DNA of 64,000 nt, taken from NCBI GenBank assembly GCA_963843565.1, contig CAWJKY010000003.1, positions 3,092,827-3,156,826 on the forward strand, written 5' to 3'. The position numbers and the translations under genes were made by a program. Numbering within the stretch: the first letter of the stretch is position 1; the number at the start of each line of letters is the position of its first letter. Of this stretch, positions 25,272 to 33,382 are shown in pieces. The notes beneath the pieces were generated by a model that did not search any database, was not told where the DNA came from, and was given only the letters and a program-made list of their open reading frames with translations. The stretch comes from DASZQY01 sp963843565. Lineage in GTDB: Bacteria; Pseudomonadota; Alphaproteobacteria; Rhizobiales; Kaistiaceae.

Positions 25272-25472
25272 GCGCCGACGAAGAAGCTCGGCATGGTGCA
25301 GACCGTCTGGCCCGATCATCACGGCAGTCTGGCCGGCCTTCAGGAGAAGGTGCAGATGGCGCTCGATGCCGGCATCGGCAATATTGCGCTCTACAACTAT
25401 TCGATGGCTCCCGCCCCGGTGGTCGCGTGGATCAGGGCGGTCGCCGAACAGGTACGCGGAGCAAGCGCTTGA
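25272..25472 (+). pseudogene. Carboxy-terminal remnant of a lost gene (TIM-barrel-like)
   Basis: Directly after the anti-sigma stop, an open frame of 66 residues with coding-like composition runs to a TGA at 25470-25472. The text GMVQTVWPDHHGSLAG followed by MALDAGIGNIALYNYS and VVAWIRAVAEQVRG reads like the last strand and helix of a TIM-barrel, possibly a glycosidase-like protein. There is no amino-terminal part. An ATG at 25293 could allow a 59-residue peptide, but no ribosome site was seen. Its stop overlaps the TTG start of the next gene (TTGA), so the lost gene was probably translationally coupled to it. Confidence 0.6.
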
Positions 25473-26563
25473 CCAAGACGGTTCCTGCTGGCGTCGGACT
25501 GACGCCACGCCTCGTTCTCGACGAAGCGGTCATGCTCGACAACGTGGCGCGCATGGCGAAAGCGGTCATCGCCGAGGGCGGCCGCAGGCTGCGGCCGCAT
25601 TTCAAGACGTCGAAGATGATCGAGGTCGCCAATGCCCAGCGCGCCAGTGGCGCGATCGGCTTCACGTGCGCGACGGTGGCCGAACTCGAGGCGCTGATCG
25701 GGGCGGGGGTCGACGACCTCTTGTGGGCGCACGAGCCGGTCGGCGACGAGAAGGTCGCCGCGGCGATCGACCTGAACCGGCGTGCCAAGGTTGCCGTCGC
25801 GATCGATTCGCCGGCGGTAGCGAAGCCGTTGTCGCAAGCCGCCGCGGCGGCCGGGATGACGCTGCCGTATCTCGTGGAAATCGACACCGGGCTGGGGCGC
25901 GCCGGTGTGAAGCCGGATGCCGCGGTGGCGTTCGCGAAGGAAATCTCCACCCTGCCGGGGCTTCGCCTGGAAGGGGTGTTCACCCACGAAGGGCATCTCT
26001 ACGGCGTCCGAGACGCGGGGGAGCGCGCCGTCGCGGGCACCGCACTCGGCGCAACGCTGGCAGGCGTCGGCCGCGCGCTCCGCGACGCGGGGTTTCCGGC
26101 AGATGTCGTCTCGGTCGGCTCAACGCCCGCCGCCGCGTCCGCTCCGTTTGCCGACGGCGTGACGGAGGCGCGACCCGGTACCTACGTCTTCAACGATGGT
26201 AACCAGGCGTTCCTTGGCGCGGCCACCCGCGACCAATGCGCGGTGCACGTGGTTGCCTGCGTCGTCAGCCGGCCGCGCCCCGGTGCGGCCGTCATCGACG
26301 CCGGGCTGAAGGCCATGAGCTCGGACCGGTCGCTGACCGGCCACGGCTTCGGGGTCGTGGAGGGCTTCCCGGACGTGACCTTCGATGCCGCCTACGAGGA
26401 GCACGGGCTGCTCACCGGTCCGGGCGCCGATCGGCTAAGGGTCGGCGACCTTGTCGCGATCCTGCCGAACCATGTCTGCGGCTGCGTCAACATGTGGTCG
26501 TCGGCGCTGGTCGTGCGCGATGGCGCCGTCGCGGACGAATGGAAGGTCGTCGCGCGCCATTGA
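25469..26563 (+). CDS. PLP-dependent D-threonine aldolase-like protein (alanine-racemase N-domain, DSD1 family)
   Basis: This cytoplasmic enzyme of 364 residues has a fold-III PLP barrel with Lys46 in RPHFKTSKMIEV as the cofactor lysine, and a carboxy-terminal metal site in LPNHVCGCVNM. Family members cleave D-threonine or D-3-hydroxyaspartate, or dehydrate D-serine. The start is taken as TTG (TKTVPAGVG) with GGAG nine bases upstream and a TTGA overlap with the remnant before it; a GTG 14 codons upstream is possible. The role within this sugar-rich region is unclear. Confidence 0.87.
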   Translation: MTKTVPAGVGLTPRLVLDEAVMLDNVARMAKAVIAEGGRRLRPHFKTSKMIEVANAQRASGAIGFTCATVAELEALIGAGVDDLLWAHEPVGDEKVAAAIDLNRRAKVAVAIDSPAVAKPLSQAAAAAGMTLPYLVEIDTGLGRAGVKPDAAVAFAKEISTLPGLRLEGVFTHEGHLYGVRDAGERAVAGTALGATLAGVGRALRDAGFPADVVSVGSTPAAASAPFADGVTEARPGTYVFNDGNQAFLGAATRDQCAVHVVACVVSRPRPGAAVIDAGLKAMSSDRSLTGHGFGVVEGFPDVTFDAAYEEHGLLTGPGADRLRVGDLVAILPNHVCGCVNMWSSALVVRDGAVADEWKVVARH

Positions 26564-26591
26564 GGCGCCCAGGGGAGACGGCCAGGGAAGG

Positions 26592-29012
26592 CTATGGTCC
26601 ATCAGGCGAGCTGTCGCCTCGCGTCCAGCCGGTCGTGATCGCAAGCTCGCCCGTGGCCGTCGCGGGCAACAGAACGCAGTCGGCCTCGATCGCCAATTCA
26701 ACGTCGTCGCGATTGGTGACGGTTGCTGAAACCAGGGTGAAGGGCTCCGGCGCGCGGATGCGAAGGCGGATTTCGGCGCCGGACCGCTCAGGCAGTGTCA
26801 CGCTGGCCAAGACCTCTCTCGCGTCGATCCGCGAGCTCATGGTGTAGCTGATCCTGCCGCGCCGCGTGGGTGCATCGCTGACACCGATCGTGCGGCCATG
26901 ACCCAGGCACTCGCGCGGCACGCCCCGGCCAAGCGTAATGACGCCGGTGATCGGGTCTTCGTGAACGAGCAGCCACTTGACGACGATGGGCAGCGTCATT
27001 TGCGCGGGCAGGCAATAGGGGCTGTGCGCGCCGCGTGAACGATCCATGTCGACGCACTCGATCGCCGTCCAGGTTCCGCGGGTGTGCGCGTGATGGGCGT
27101 GCGCGTACAGCGCCAGCAACGCCTCGGGCACCATGTCGTGCTGCAGGAGACCGGCGATCTCTTCCCACACCAGGAAGCCGACCAGGCTTTTGCGGTTGTT
27201 GAATACGCCGAGGGTGGTGTGTCCACGCTCGCCGGCTATCTGCCAGATTCGCCGGACGGTCGCTTCGGTAGCTGCGCCGCCGAAGAACAGCTCCGACCAT
27301 ACCCGGTTCTCGTCGTAGGATTCGGGCCGGGCGCGATAGGGGTGCTCCCAATAGAAGGTGTCGTCGCCGGCGATGATCGGCAGGCCAGTGACGCCGTCCT
27401 TGGTGATCCAGGATTTCTCGACCCCTCGGCGGGCGTCGTCGAAGATGCCATCGGCCGCAGCGGCCAGTTCGTGCGCGCGCTGCGTGAGGGCGTCGTCGCC
27501 GGCATCTTCTCCCATGGCGCGATAAGCTCCGGCGAGGTCACGAAGGCCGCGCCACACCTCGCCCGTGTTCGACAGATACGGCCGGTCGTAGTCGAGCTCG
27601 TAGACGTTCGGCGTCAGGAAGTTGATGTCCGCTTCGTGGTAGCCGTCGATCATGCCGTAGGCGGGGTCGTTCGGATCGCGCCGACGCGCGTCCTGCCAGC
27701 GCCCGACCAGCATGTCGGCCACCGCGTCGATCTTGGCCTGATGTTCGCGCAGCAGGGATGCATCGCGCGTGTACTCGAAATAGAGCCCCAGACAGGTGAG
27801 GGTGACGCCGTACTTGCCCATCTCCGGGCCGCGGTAATGCAAGGTGCCGTCGGGCCGCACGAAATGCGTGAAGTAGTCGTCGAGATAGGCGCGGGCGCGG
27901 TCGAAATGGCCCCATTCCAGACAGCCGAGCACGCTTGAGACCAATACGTCCTGAAATCCGTCGTGTTCGGCGCCGGCGTAGGCCTGGTCGGCGATGCCGT
28001 ATTTCGGGTGATTGCCGCGTCGCGTGATCCTCTCGCGCGCGAAGGCGTGGCGGCTTCGGTCGCGAAACCAGTCCCACCCGATGACGTCCATGCCGCCACT
28101 GACCTCACGGTCCCAGTAGTCCAGCGTCTGCAGCAGTTCTTCGTAGAAGCGCTCGCGCAGATGCTGGCCGGCGTGCGGGAACGGCAGGAACGAGTCGATG
28201 TGTTTGGTCTCGATCCGGCGCCCGCCTTTCATGCGCGTGAACCGATACCAGACCGGCTGCTTGAAATCGTTGGCGGTGGCGCTCGAGGCGAAGGTGATCA
28301 CCTCCCAGGCTTCATCCGACGCCACCGGATAGACGGTCCTGATCATCGGGGTCCAGCCGCCGATCAGGCCTTCCCACAGCTCGCCCGCCTCCATGGCGCG
28401 CTCGGCGCCGGGGGCGACGACCCCGATCGGCACGCGGCTCACCATCGTCACATCCCGGTAGTAGAGCGGGACGACGTCGGCCGACGTGCCGGTGCCCACG
28501 AAGGTATGCGGGCGCAGGTGCCCCTCGAAAAAGGCGTGGCGCACCGGCGGATAGCAGGCCGCCACGTCAGCCAAACCGGGGTCGCTCCCTCCTTTCAGCA
28601 GCTCCTCACGCAAGATGTCCGGGTGGTCGGGAAGGACGTCCCGCTTGTCGTGGCCTCGATACCAGGACTCGATGCCATGAGACTCCAGCCCCGCCTTGCC
28701 TTCGCTGGTCGGCTCCAGCGATTTCGGACAGCGGCGCAGCGCGCCATCTGCCGTCACAAAGGCGATGCTTCCGTCTTGCCGGGACAGCTGTTCGAACACC
28801 GCGACCGCCTCGCCATCGCGTTCGAACAGCGCCATGAAGGTCCACCCCGCGACGCTTTCGTCCAGTCGGGGGTTGGTGACCGTTGCGTCCCCGACCGTGA
28901 CGGAGATCACGCGCGCATCCCGGAAACGGACGCGAGGCAGGTCCGGCGACAACCGTTCGTTCTCGCCCGAATAGCCCGGACATACGGGCGCTCGGCTAGT
29001 TTGGCGATCCAC
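26592..29012 (-). CDS. Large six-hairpin glycosidase-like protein of unrecognised family
   Basis: This cytoplasmic protein of 806 residues has no signal peptide. It has an amino-terminal beta-rich part (about 1-250), a helical part (about 270-680) rich in paired helices with aromatic and acidic loops (GWDWFRDRSRHAF, YRGPEMGKYGVTLTCLGLYFEY, EKSWITKDGVTGLP, NRVWSELFFGG), and a beta-sheet end. This layout matches (alpha/alpha)6 glycoside hydrolases, but I cannot assign a family or the catalytic acids. GTG start with GGGGAGGA upstream. It is divergent from the SDR and the second sugar operon, so a role in oligosaccharide breakdown is likely but inferred. Confidence 0.75.
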   Translation of the reverse strand: MDRQTSRAPVCPGYSGENERLSPDLPRVRFRDARVISVTVGDATVTNPRLDESVAGWTFMALFERDGEAVAVFEQLSRQDGSIAFVTADGALRRCPKSLEPTSEGKAGLESHGIESWYRGHDKRDVLPDHPDILREELLKGGSDPGLADVAACYPPVRHAFFEGHLRPHTFVGTGTSADVVPLYYRDVTMVSRVPIGVVAPGAERAMEAGELWEGLIGGWTPMIRTVYPVASDEAWEVITFASSATANDFKQPVWYRFTRMKGGRRIETKHIDSFLPFPHAGQHLRERFYEELLQTLDYWDREVSGGMDVIGWDWFRDRSRHAFARERITRRGNHPKYGIADQAYAGAEHDGFQDVLVSSVLGCLEWGHFDRARAYLDDYFTHFVRPDGTLHYRGPEMGKYGVTLTCLGLYFEYTRDASLLREHQAKIDAVADMLVGRWQDARRRDPNDPAYGMIDGYHEADINFLTPNVYELDYDRPYLSNTGEVWRGLRDLAGAYRAMGEDAGDDALTQRAHELAAAADGIFDDARRGVEKSWITKDGVTGLPIIAGDDTFYWEHPYRARPESYDENRVWSELFFGGAATEATVRRIWQIAGERGHTTLGVFNNRKSLVGFLVWEEIAGLLQHDMVPEALLALYAHAHHAHTRGTWTAIECVDMDRSRGAHSPYCLPAQMTLPIVVKWLLVHEDPITGVITLGRGVPRECLGHGRTIGVSDAPTRRGRISYTMSSRIDAREVLASVTLPERSGAEIRLRIRAPEPFTLVSATVTNRDDVELAIEADCVLLPATATGELAITTGWTRGDSSPDGP

Positions 29013-29222
29013 GGCTCCTCCCCAGGTGTGTCGCGCGCGATGGTGCAGGAGCGGCAGTACTGGGGCAAGCGCCGCCGAAGCGCGATGCGCCGCGACGTCG
29101 CTCCGCCGCGGTCCGGCCGCTGGTGCGGGATTGACGCCGTTCTCCGTTCGGTTTTTGCATATGGTCTTCAGTTCTCTCTCGGTGATGGGACAGGGGCGCT
29201 ACGCGCCTCAGGCAGGTGGAGC
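29013..29222. other. Divergent promoter region of sugar locus 2
   Basis: The 210 bases separate the 806-residue protein gene from the SDR gene. TTGACG at 29131-29136 could be a -35 for the SDR, followed by a T-rich stretch to TGCATATG near 29156-29163 (spacing about 20, too long for a confident call). No clear operator was found here. Confidence 0.3.
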
Positions 29223-30071
29223 ATGAAACTCGACGGTGAAGTTGCAATCGTAACCGGGGCCGGGCGCGGCATCGGCCGGCAAATCGCGCTGACGCAGGCC
29301 GGGGAGGGCGCCAAGGTGGCGCTGCTGGCGCGGACGGAAAGCGAAATCGGGGCCGTGGCGGCCGAGATCGCCGAGGCAGGGGGCACGGCGCGCGCCTATC
29401 GCGTCGACATAACCGACCTTGCGAAGACGGAAGCGGTGGTGGCCGCGGTCGAGGCGGATCTTGGTCCGGTCAGTCTCGTCACCAACAATGCCGCGTCGTT
29501 TGCCGCGATCGGTCCGATCTGGGAGGTCGACCCCGATGCCTGGTGGCGCGACATCGAGATCAACCTGCGCGGCATGTTCCACGTTTGCCGTGCGGTCCTG
29601 CCGGGGATGATGGCGCGCAAACGCGGCCGTATCATCAACATGACAGGCGGCGGCGCGGCCGGTTCGTTTCCGATGGGCTCCGGCTACGCGACCAGCAAGG
29701 CCGGCGTTCTGCGCTTCACCGAGTGCGTGTCCGATTCGGTGGCGGGAAGCGGCGTCCTTCTGTTCGTCATGGACCCCGGCCTCGTGCGGACCGCCATGAC
29801 CGAATACCAGCTCACCAGCGAGGCGGGTCGCACCCACCTGCCGGACATCTCCAACCTTTTCGAGATGGGCATCAACGTGCCGCCGACCCGCGCGGCCTCG
29901 CTCAGCGTCGAGATCGCGTCGGGCCGTTTCGACAGGCTTGCCGGTCGCATGCTGATGGCTGCCCGGGGCGACCTCGAACTCGGCGACGATGCCATCGTGG
30001 AAATCGTCGACCGCGATCTCCGCAGCCTGAGGGTGAACGGCATGCCGCCGGAGCGGCCGCAGCCGCGCTAG
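29223..30071 (+). CDS. Short-chain dehydrogenase/reductase
   Basis: This cytoplasmic NAD(P)-dependent oxidoreductase of 282 residues has a cofactor loop TGAGRGIG (11-18), NNAA at 88-91, active-site Tyr155 and Lys159 (YATSK) and Asn114. The usual catalytic serine position, 13 residues before Tyr, is Gly142 with Thr141 beside it, so the proton-relay residue may be replaced. The ATG at 29223 has AGGTGGA upstream. It lies about 200 bases before the second importer. It could oxidise a released sugar such as L-fucose, or reduce fructuronate; both are guesses. Confidence 0.88.
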   Translation: MKLDGEVAIVTGAGRGIGRQIALTQAGEGAKVALLARTESEIGAVAAEIAEAGGTARAYRVDITDLAKTEAVVAAVEADLGPVSLVTNNAASFAAIGPIWEVDPDAWWRDIEINLRGMFHVCRAVLPGMMARKRGRIINMTGGGAAGSFPMGSGYATSKAGVLRFTECVSDSVAGSGVLLFVMDPGLVRTAMTEYQLTSEAGRTHLPDISNLFEMGINVPPTRAASLSVEIASGRFDRLAGRMLMAARGDLELGDDAIVEIVDRDLRSLRVNGMPPERPQPR

Positions 30072-30193
30072 CGGATCGCGCGCCGGCGCGCTCGCCACAA
30101 CGACATCTCCCTGTCGCCTGATCCGCGCTGACCGCGCGCGACCGCGCTTCAATCGCAGCGCGGGGCTGTTCAACAGGTTCGCGCGCGGCGGGA

Positions 30194-30206
30194 TTGCGTC
30201 ACGCAA
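30194..30206. promoter_or_regulatory. Inverted repeat upstream of the second sugar operon
   Basis: TTGCGTCACGCAA is a perfect palindrome around one central base. It lies six bases before a second palindrome (30213-30225) and about 70 bases before the binding-protein ATG. TTGCGT could also act as a -35 element. The two sites together look like a regulatory region. Confidence 0.5.
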
Positions 30207-30212
30207 ATTAGA

Positions 30213-30225
30213 TGATAACGTATCA
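30213..30225. promoter_or_regulatory. Putative LacI-type operator of the second sugar operon
   Basis: TGATAACGTATCA has perfect TGATA/TATCA arms with an ACG centre, close to the LacI/GalR form but with odd spacing. It is upstream of an operon that encodes its own LacI-family regulator (35434-36558), the natural candidate to bind it. The AT-rich arms contrast with the GC-rich surroundings. Symmetry is seen; binding is inferred. Confidence 0.5.
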
Positions 30226-30276
30226 AGTTAGTTGAAACGAACACAGCCGAAGAGCTGTGCCAAGGGAGGAATCTGA

Positions 30277-31581
30277 ATGAGGAAGCAAGGGAAGACTGCG
30301 TCCGGAATCGGCCGTCGCACGCTGATGCTCGGAGCGAGCCTGGCCGCGGTGCTGGCGCTGTCCGCGCCGACGTGGGCGGCCGATGACGTCTCAGGCAAGT
30401 TGATTCTGCTCGATTGGGCGGCGGGTTCCGAGCAGGACATGATCAAGGCGCTCGAAGACGCCTTCATGAAGGCCCACCCGGGCGTCAAGTTCGAGGAAAT
30501 CAACCTGACCACCCAGGGAGATGCGCGCGGTGCCATCCGTGCGGCGATCCAGGCCGGTCAGAACGCCGATCTGTTCGTCAACACGTGGCCCGCCTTCCGC
30601 AAGGAACTGGCGGACGCCGGGCTGCTGCGCGACCTCGGGCCGCTGTGGGACAGCGCCAAGCTCGGCGACAACCTCAGCGCGGCCTGGAAGGACCTCGGCA
30701 CGACCGACGGAAAGCTCTACGGCATCACCTACACCTTCGGTGACCGCAGCGCGATGTTCTACAAGACCGCCACGATGGCGAAGGCCGGCATCACCTCCCA
30801 GCCGAAGACCTGGGACGAGTTTGTCGGCAACTTTGCCAAGCTCAACGCCGCCGGCGTGACGCCGATCGCGATCGGCGCCAAGGTCTGGTCGCACGCCGAG
30901 TGGTTCGAGTCGATGTACGAGCACCTGAACGGGGTCGAGATGGCAGGGAAACTTGCAGCTCACAAGATCCCGTGGACCGATCCGTCGGTGAAGAAGACGT
31001 TCCAGAAGTTCGCCGAGATGCTCAAGGCGGGCTGCTGCGGCGATGCCCAGACCATGCTCGCCATGGATTGGGATAACGCCGCCGACGCGGTGCTCAAGAC
31101 CGGCGACTACGGCTACGAGATGATCGGCATGTGGGTGAACGATCGTGCCCAGGCGACCTACGGACTCAAGCAGGGCACCGACTACATGATCACCCAGTTC
31201 CCGGCCCTGGGCGCCGGCTACGACGACGTGTCGAGCGTCGACAGCAAGGAGTTCAGTGGACTGACCACCGGCTCCAACCCGGCCGCCGCCGACGCGTTCA
31301 TGGCGTGGCTGACGACCGCCGACGCGGCCAACATTGTTGCCGAGCATGGCCTTGCCTCGCCGAGCAACAAGGTCGATGCATCGATCTACGGGCCGGTGCA
31401 GAAGGCGGCGGTGGCAGCGGTTGCCAACGCCCACGTCCAGTTCGTCCTCGGCGATCTGTTGCCGGGCGATCTGGTCGACGAATACCGCGTGCAACTGCAG
31501 AAGTTCCTGCAGGATCCGAGCGACGCCAACATCGACGCCGTCATGGCGGCGATTGAGGCGAAGGCGGCGACTGCGTACTAG
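30277..31581 (+). CDS. Carbohydrate ABC transporter substrate-binding protein (CUT1), sugar locus 2
   Basis: This extracytoplasmic sugar-binding protein (434 residues, solute-binding family 1) has an export signal at about 1-35 containing GRRTLMLG and ending PTWA. The twin-arginine context makes Tat export possible, although Sec is not excluded. The mature part starts ADDVSGKLILLDWAAGSEQDM. The ribosome site is strong (AGGGAGGA). As the first gene of the importer/fucosidase operon it probably binds a fucose-containing oligosaccharide. It is distinct in sequence from the locus 1 binding protein. Confidence 0.92.
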   Translation: MRKQGKTASGIGRRTLMLGASLAAVLALSAPTWAADDVSGKLILLDWAAGSEQDMIKALEDAFMKAHPGVKFEEINLTTQGDARGAIRAAIQAGQNADLFVNTWPAFRKELADAGLLRDLGPLWDSAKLGDNLSAAWKDLGTTDGKLYGITYTFGDRSAMFYKTATMAKAGITSQPKTWDEFVGNFAKLNAAGVTPIAIGAKVWSHAEWFESMYEHLNGVEMAGKLAAHKIPWTDPSVKKTFQKFAEMLKAGCCGDAQTMLAMDWDNAADAVLKTGDYGYEMIGMWVNDRAQATYGLKQGTDYMITQFPALGAGYDDVSSVDSKEFSGLTTGSNPAAADAFMAWLTTADAANIVAEHGLASPSNKVDASIYGPVQKAAVAAVANAHVQFVLGDLLPGDLVDEYRVQLQKFLQDPSDANIDAVMAAIEAKAATAY

Positions 31582-31590
31582 GAAGGCGAA

Positions 31591-32562
31591 ATGTCTGTCC
31601 TCGCAACTGCACCCGGCAGCGACGCGGGGACGGATGCAAGTGTACCTCCCGGTGGTGGCGGCCGGCTTACGCCGGTCGTCGCCCGGAGGTGGCGCATCGG
31701 GGAAATCCCGGCCGCCTATCTGCTGCTGGCGCCCGTCCTGATCCTGTTCGCGTTCGCGGTCGTCTACCCGCTGTTCGACACGATCCGGCTGTCGTTCTTC
31801 GACATCAAGGGGCTCTACCCGCCGCGCTTCTACGGCTGGGGCAATTACATCCAGCTCTATCACGACGCCAATTTCCGGCAGGCGGTGGTCACCACGGTGC
31901 TGTGGACCGTGTGCACGACGTTGTTCTCGGTGACCGCCGGCTGGATACTGGCGCTGCTGTGCGCGATGGCACCGCGCGAGACGCTCATCCCGCGCGTCAT
32001 GATCTTCGCCGCCTTCGGCGTTTCGGAGGCGGTCACCGGCTACCTGTGGCTCGGCATCTATCGGCCGGATGCCGCGGGCCTGCTCAACGCGATACTGACT
32101 GCCGTCGGTCTCGGCGACCTCGCCCATCCCTGGCTGGGCGACGCCAACACCGCGATCTGGTGCCTGATCGTCGCCTATTCGTGGGCGCAGACCGGTCTGC
32201 CGCTGATTCTCATCTTCGCCGCCACCCAGGCGATCCCGCGAACCGTGCTCGAGGCTGCCTACGTCGACGGCGCCCGCTCGATGAACATCATGCGCTACGT
32301 GATCGCGCCGCTCTCCATGCCCGGCGTGCGCATCGCGCTTTTCATCAACCTGCTCGGCAGCCTGCGCGCCTTCGATACGATCTACGTGCTGACCGGCGGC
32401 GGCCCGGTGCGCTCGACCGAGACGATCGGTTTCTTCATGTATCGGGAGAGCTTCACCCAGTTCAAGCTCGGCTACGGCGCCGCCGCGACGATCATCCTTC
32501 TCGCCGCCGTGCTGCTCATCTCGATCCCGGCGATCATCCAGCGCACCAAGAGGGCGACATGA
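31591..32562 (+). CDS. Sugar ABC transporter permease, MalF type, sugar locus 2
   Basis: This inner-membrane permease has 323 residues. A variable cytoplasmic tail of about 40 residues precedes six helices, starting near EIPAAYLLLAPVLILFAFA. The EAA loop is PRTVLEAAYVDGARSMNIMR. It follows the binding-protein gene by nine bases and overlaps the next permease by four (ATGA), so the set is one transcriptional unit. Confidence 0.92.
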   Translation: MSVLATAPGSDAGTDASVPPGGGGRLTPVVARRWRIGEIPAAYLLLAPVLILFAFAVVYPLFDTIRLSFFDIKGLYPPRFYGWGNYIQLYHDANFRQAVVTTVLWTVCTTLFSVTAGWILALLCAMAPRETLIPRVMIFAAFGVSEAVTGYLWLGIYRPDAAGLLNAILTAVGLGDLAHPWLGDANTAIWCLIVAYSWAQTGLPLILIFAATQAIPRTVLEAAYVDGARSMNIMRYVIAPLSMPGVRIALFINLLGSLRAFDTIYVLTGGGPVRSTETIGFFMYRESFTQFKLGYGAAATIILLAAVLLISIPAIIQRTKRAT

Positions 32563-33380
32563 TCGGCAAGGCGCCACGCTGGATCCCGATCGTCGTTGCG
32601 ATCGTGTCGATCATCTGGGTCATGCCGCTGGTCGGCATCGTCATCACGTCGATCCGCCCGCAAGCCGACACGGTGCTCGGCTGGTGGCGGCTCGATCACA
32701 TCCAGCTCACCGTCGAGGCCTGGGTCGGCGTCTGGAACAAGTATCCGCTCGCCCACGCCTTCTGGGTGACCGCCCAGCTTGCCGGCATCGCCACCCTCGG
32801 CTCCATGGTGCTGACGCCCGCCGCCGCCTACGCCTTCGAGTTCCTGAAGTTTCCCTTCCGGCGCACGCTGCTCATTATCATCGTCAATGCGTTCGTGCTG
32901 CCGGTGCAGGTGGTGGTCATTCCGCTGTTCACCCTGTGGCGGCAGATGGGCCTGATCGACAATCTCGCCTCGGTGCTCATCCCCTATGTCGGGTTGAGCT
33001 TTGCGTGGTCGATCTTCCTGGTGAAGAACTTCCTCGAAGATTTCCCGCGCGAACTGATCGAAGCGGCCCGCGTCGACGGCTGCGGGCCGATCTCGACGTT
33101 CTTCCACGTCGTACTGCCCAACTGCCTCGCCTCGATCTTCACCGTCGGCATCCTGCAGTTCCTGTTCTGCTGGAACTCGCTGCTGATCCCGCTGCTCTTC
33201 CTGCGCACTTCAGTCCCGCTGCCGGTGATCTTTGCGCAGATTTCCGGTCAGTACGATCCCAACTGGGACCGCCGCGCCGTGGCCGCGATCGTGACCACCA
33301 TCGTGCCGCTGATCGTGTTCCTCATCTTCCAGCGCCAGTTCGCCGCCGGCGCCATGACCCGTGGCGGCAACAAGGAATAG
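32559..33380 (+). CDS. Sugar ABC transporter permease, MalG type, sugar locus 2
   Basis: This inner-membrane permease of 273 residues begins MIGKAPRWIPIVVAIVSI, has about six helices, and its EAA loop reads PRELIEAARVDGCGPISTFF. The ATGA overlap fixes the start at 32559; a longer in-frame reading lies within the upstream permease gene and is spurious. The ATPase for this importer is not next but three genes downstream, after the hydrolase and the regulator. Confidence 0.93.
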   Translation: MIGKAPRWIPIVVAIVSIIWVMPLVGIVITSIRPQADTVLGWWRLDHIQLTVEAWVGVWNKYPLAHAFWVTAQLAGIATLGSMVLTPAAAYAFEFLKFPFRRTLLIIIVNAFVLPVQVVVIPLFTLWRQMGLIDNLASVLIPYVGLSFAWSIFLVKNFLEDFPRELIEAARVDGCGPISTFFHVVLPNCLASIFTVGILQFLFCWNSLLIPLLFLRTSVPLPVIFAQISGQYDPNWDRRAVAAIVTTIVPLIVFLIFQRQFAAGAMTRGGNKE

Positions 33381-33382
33381 GC

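Noticed and set aside
30078..30091. GCGCGCCGGCGCGC palindrome after the SDR gene as an operator or terminator
   Set aside because: Simple CG-alternating palindromes are expected in this composition, and there is no T run.
30391..32577. Long minus-strand open frame (about 728 codons) opposite the second importer
   Set aside because: High-GC sequence keeps antisense frames open. It is low-complexity, rich in Arg/Asp/Gly/His, and lies opposite two well-supported genes.
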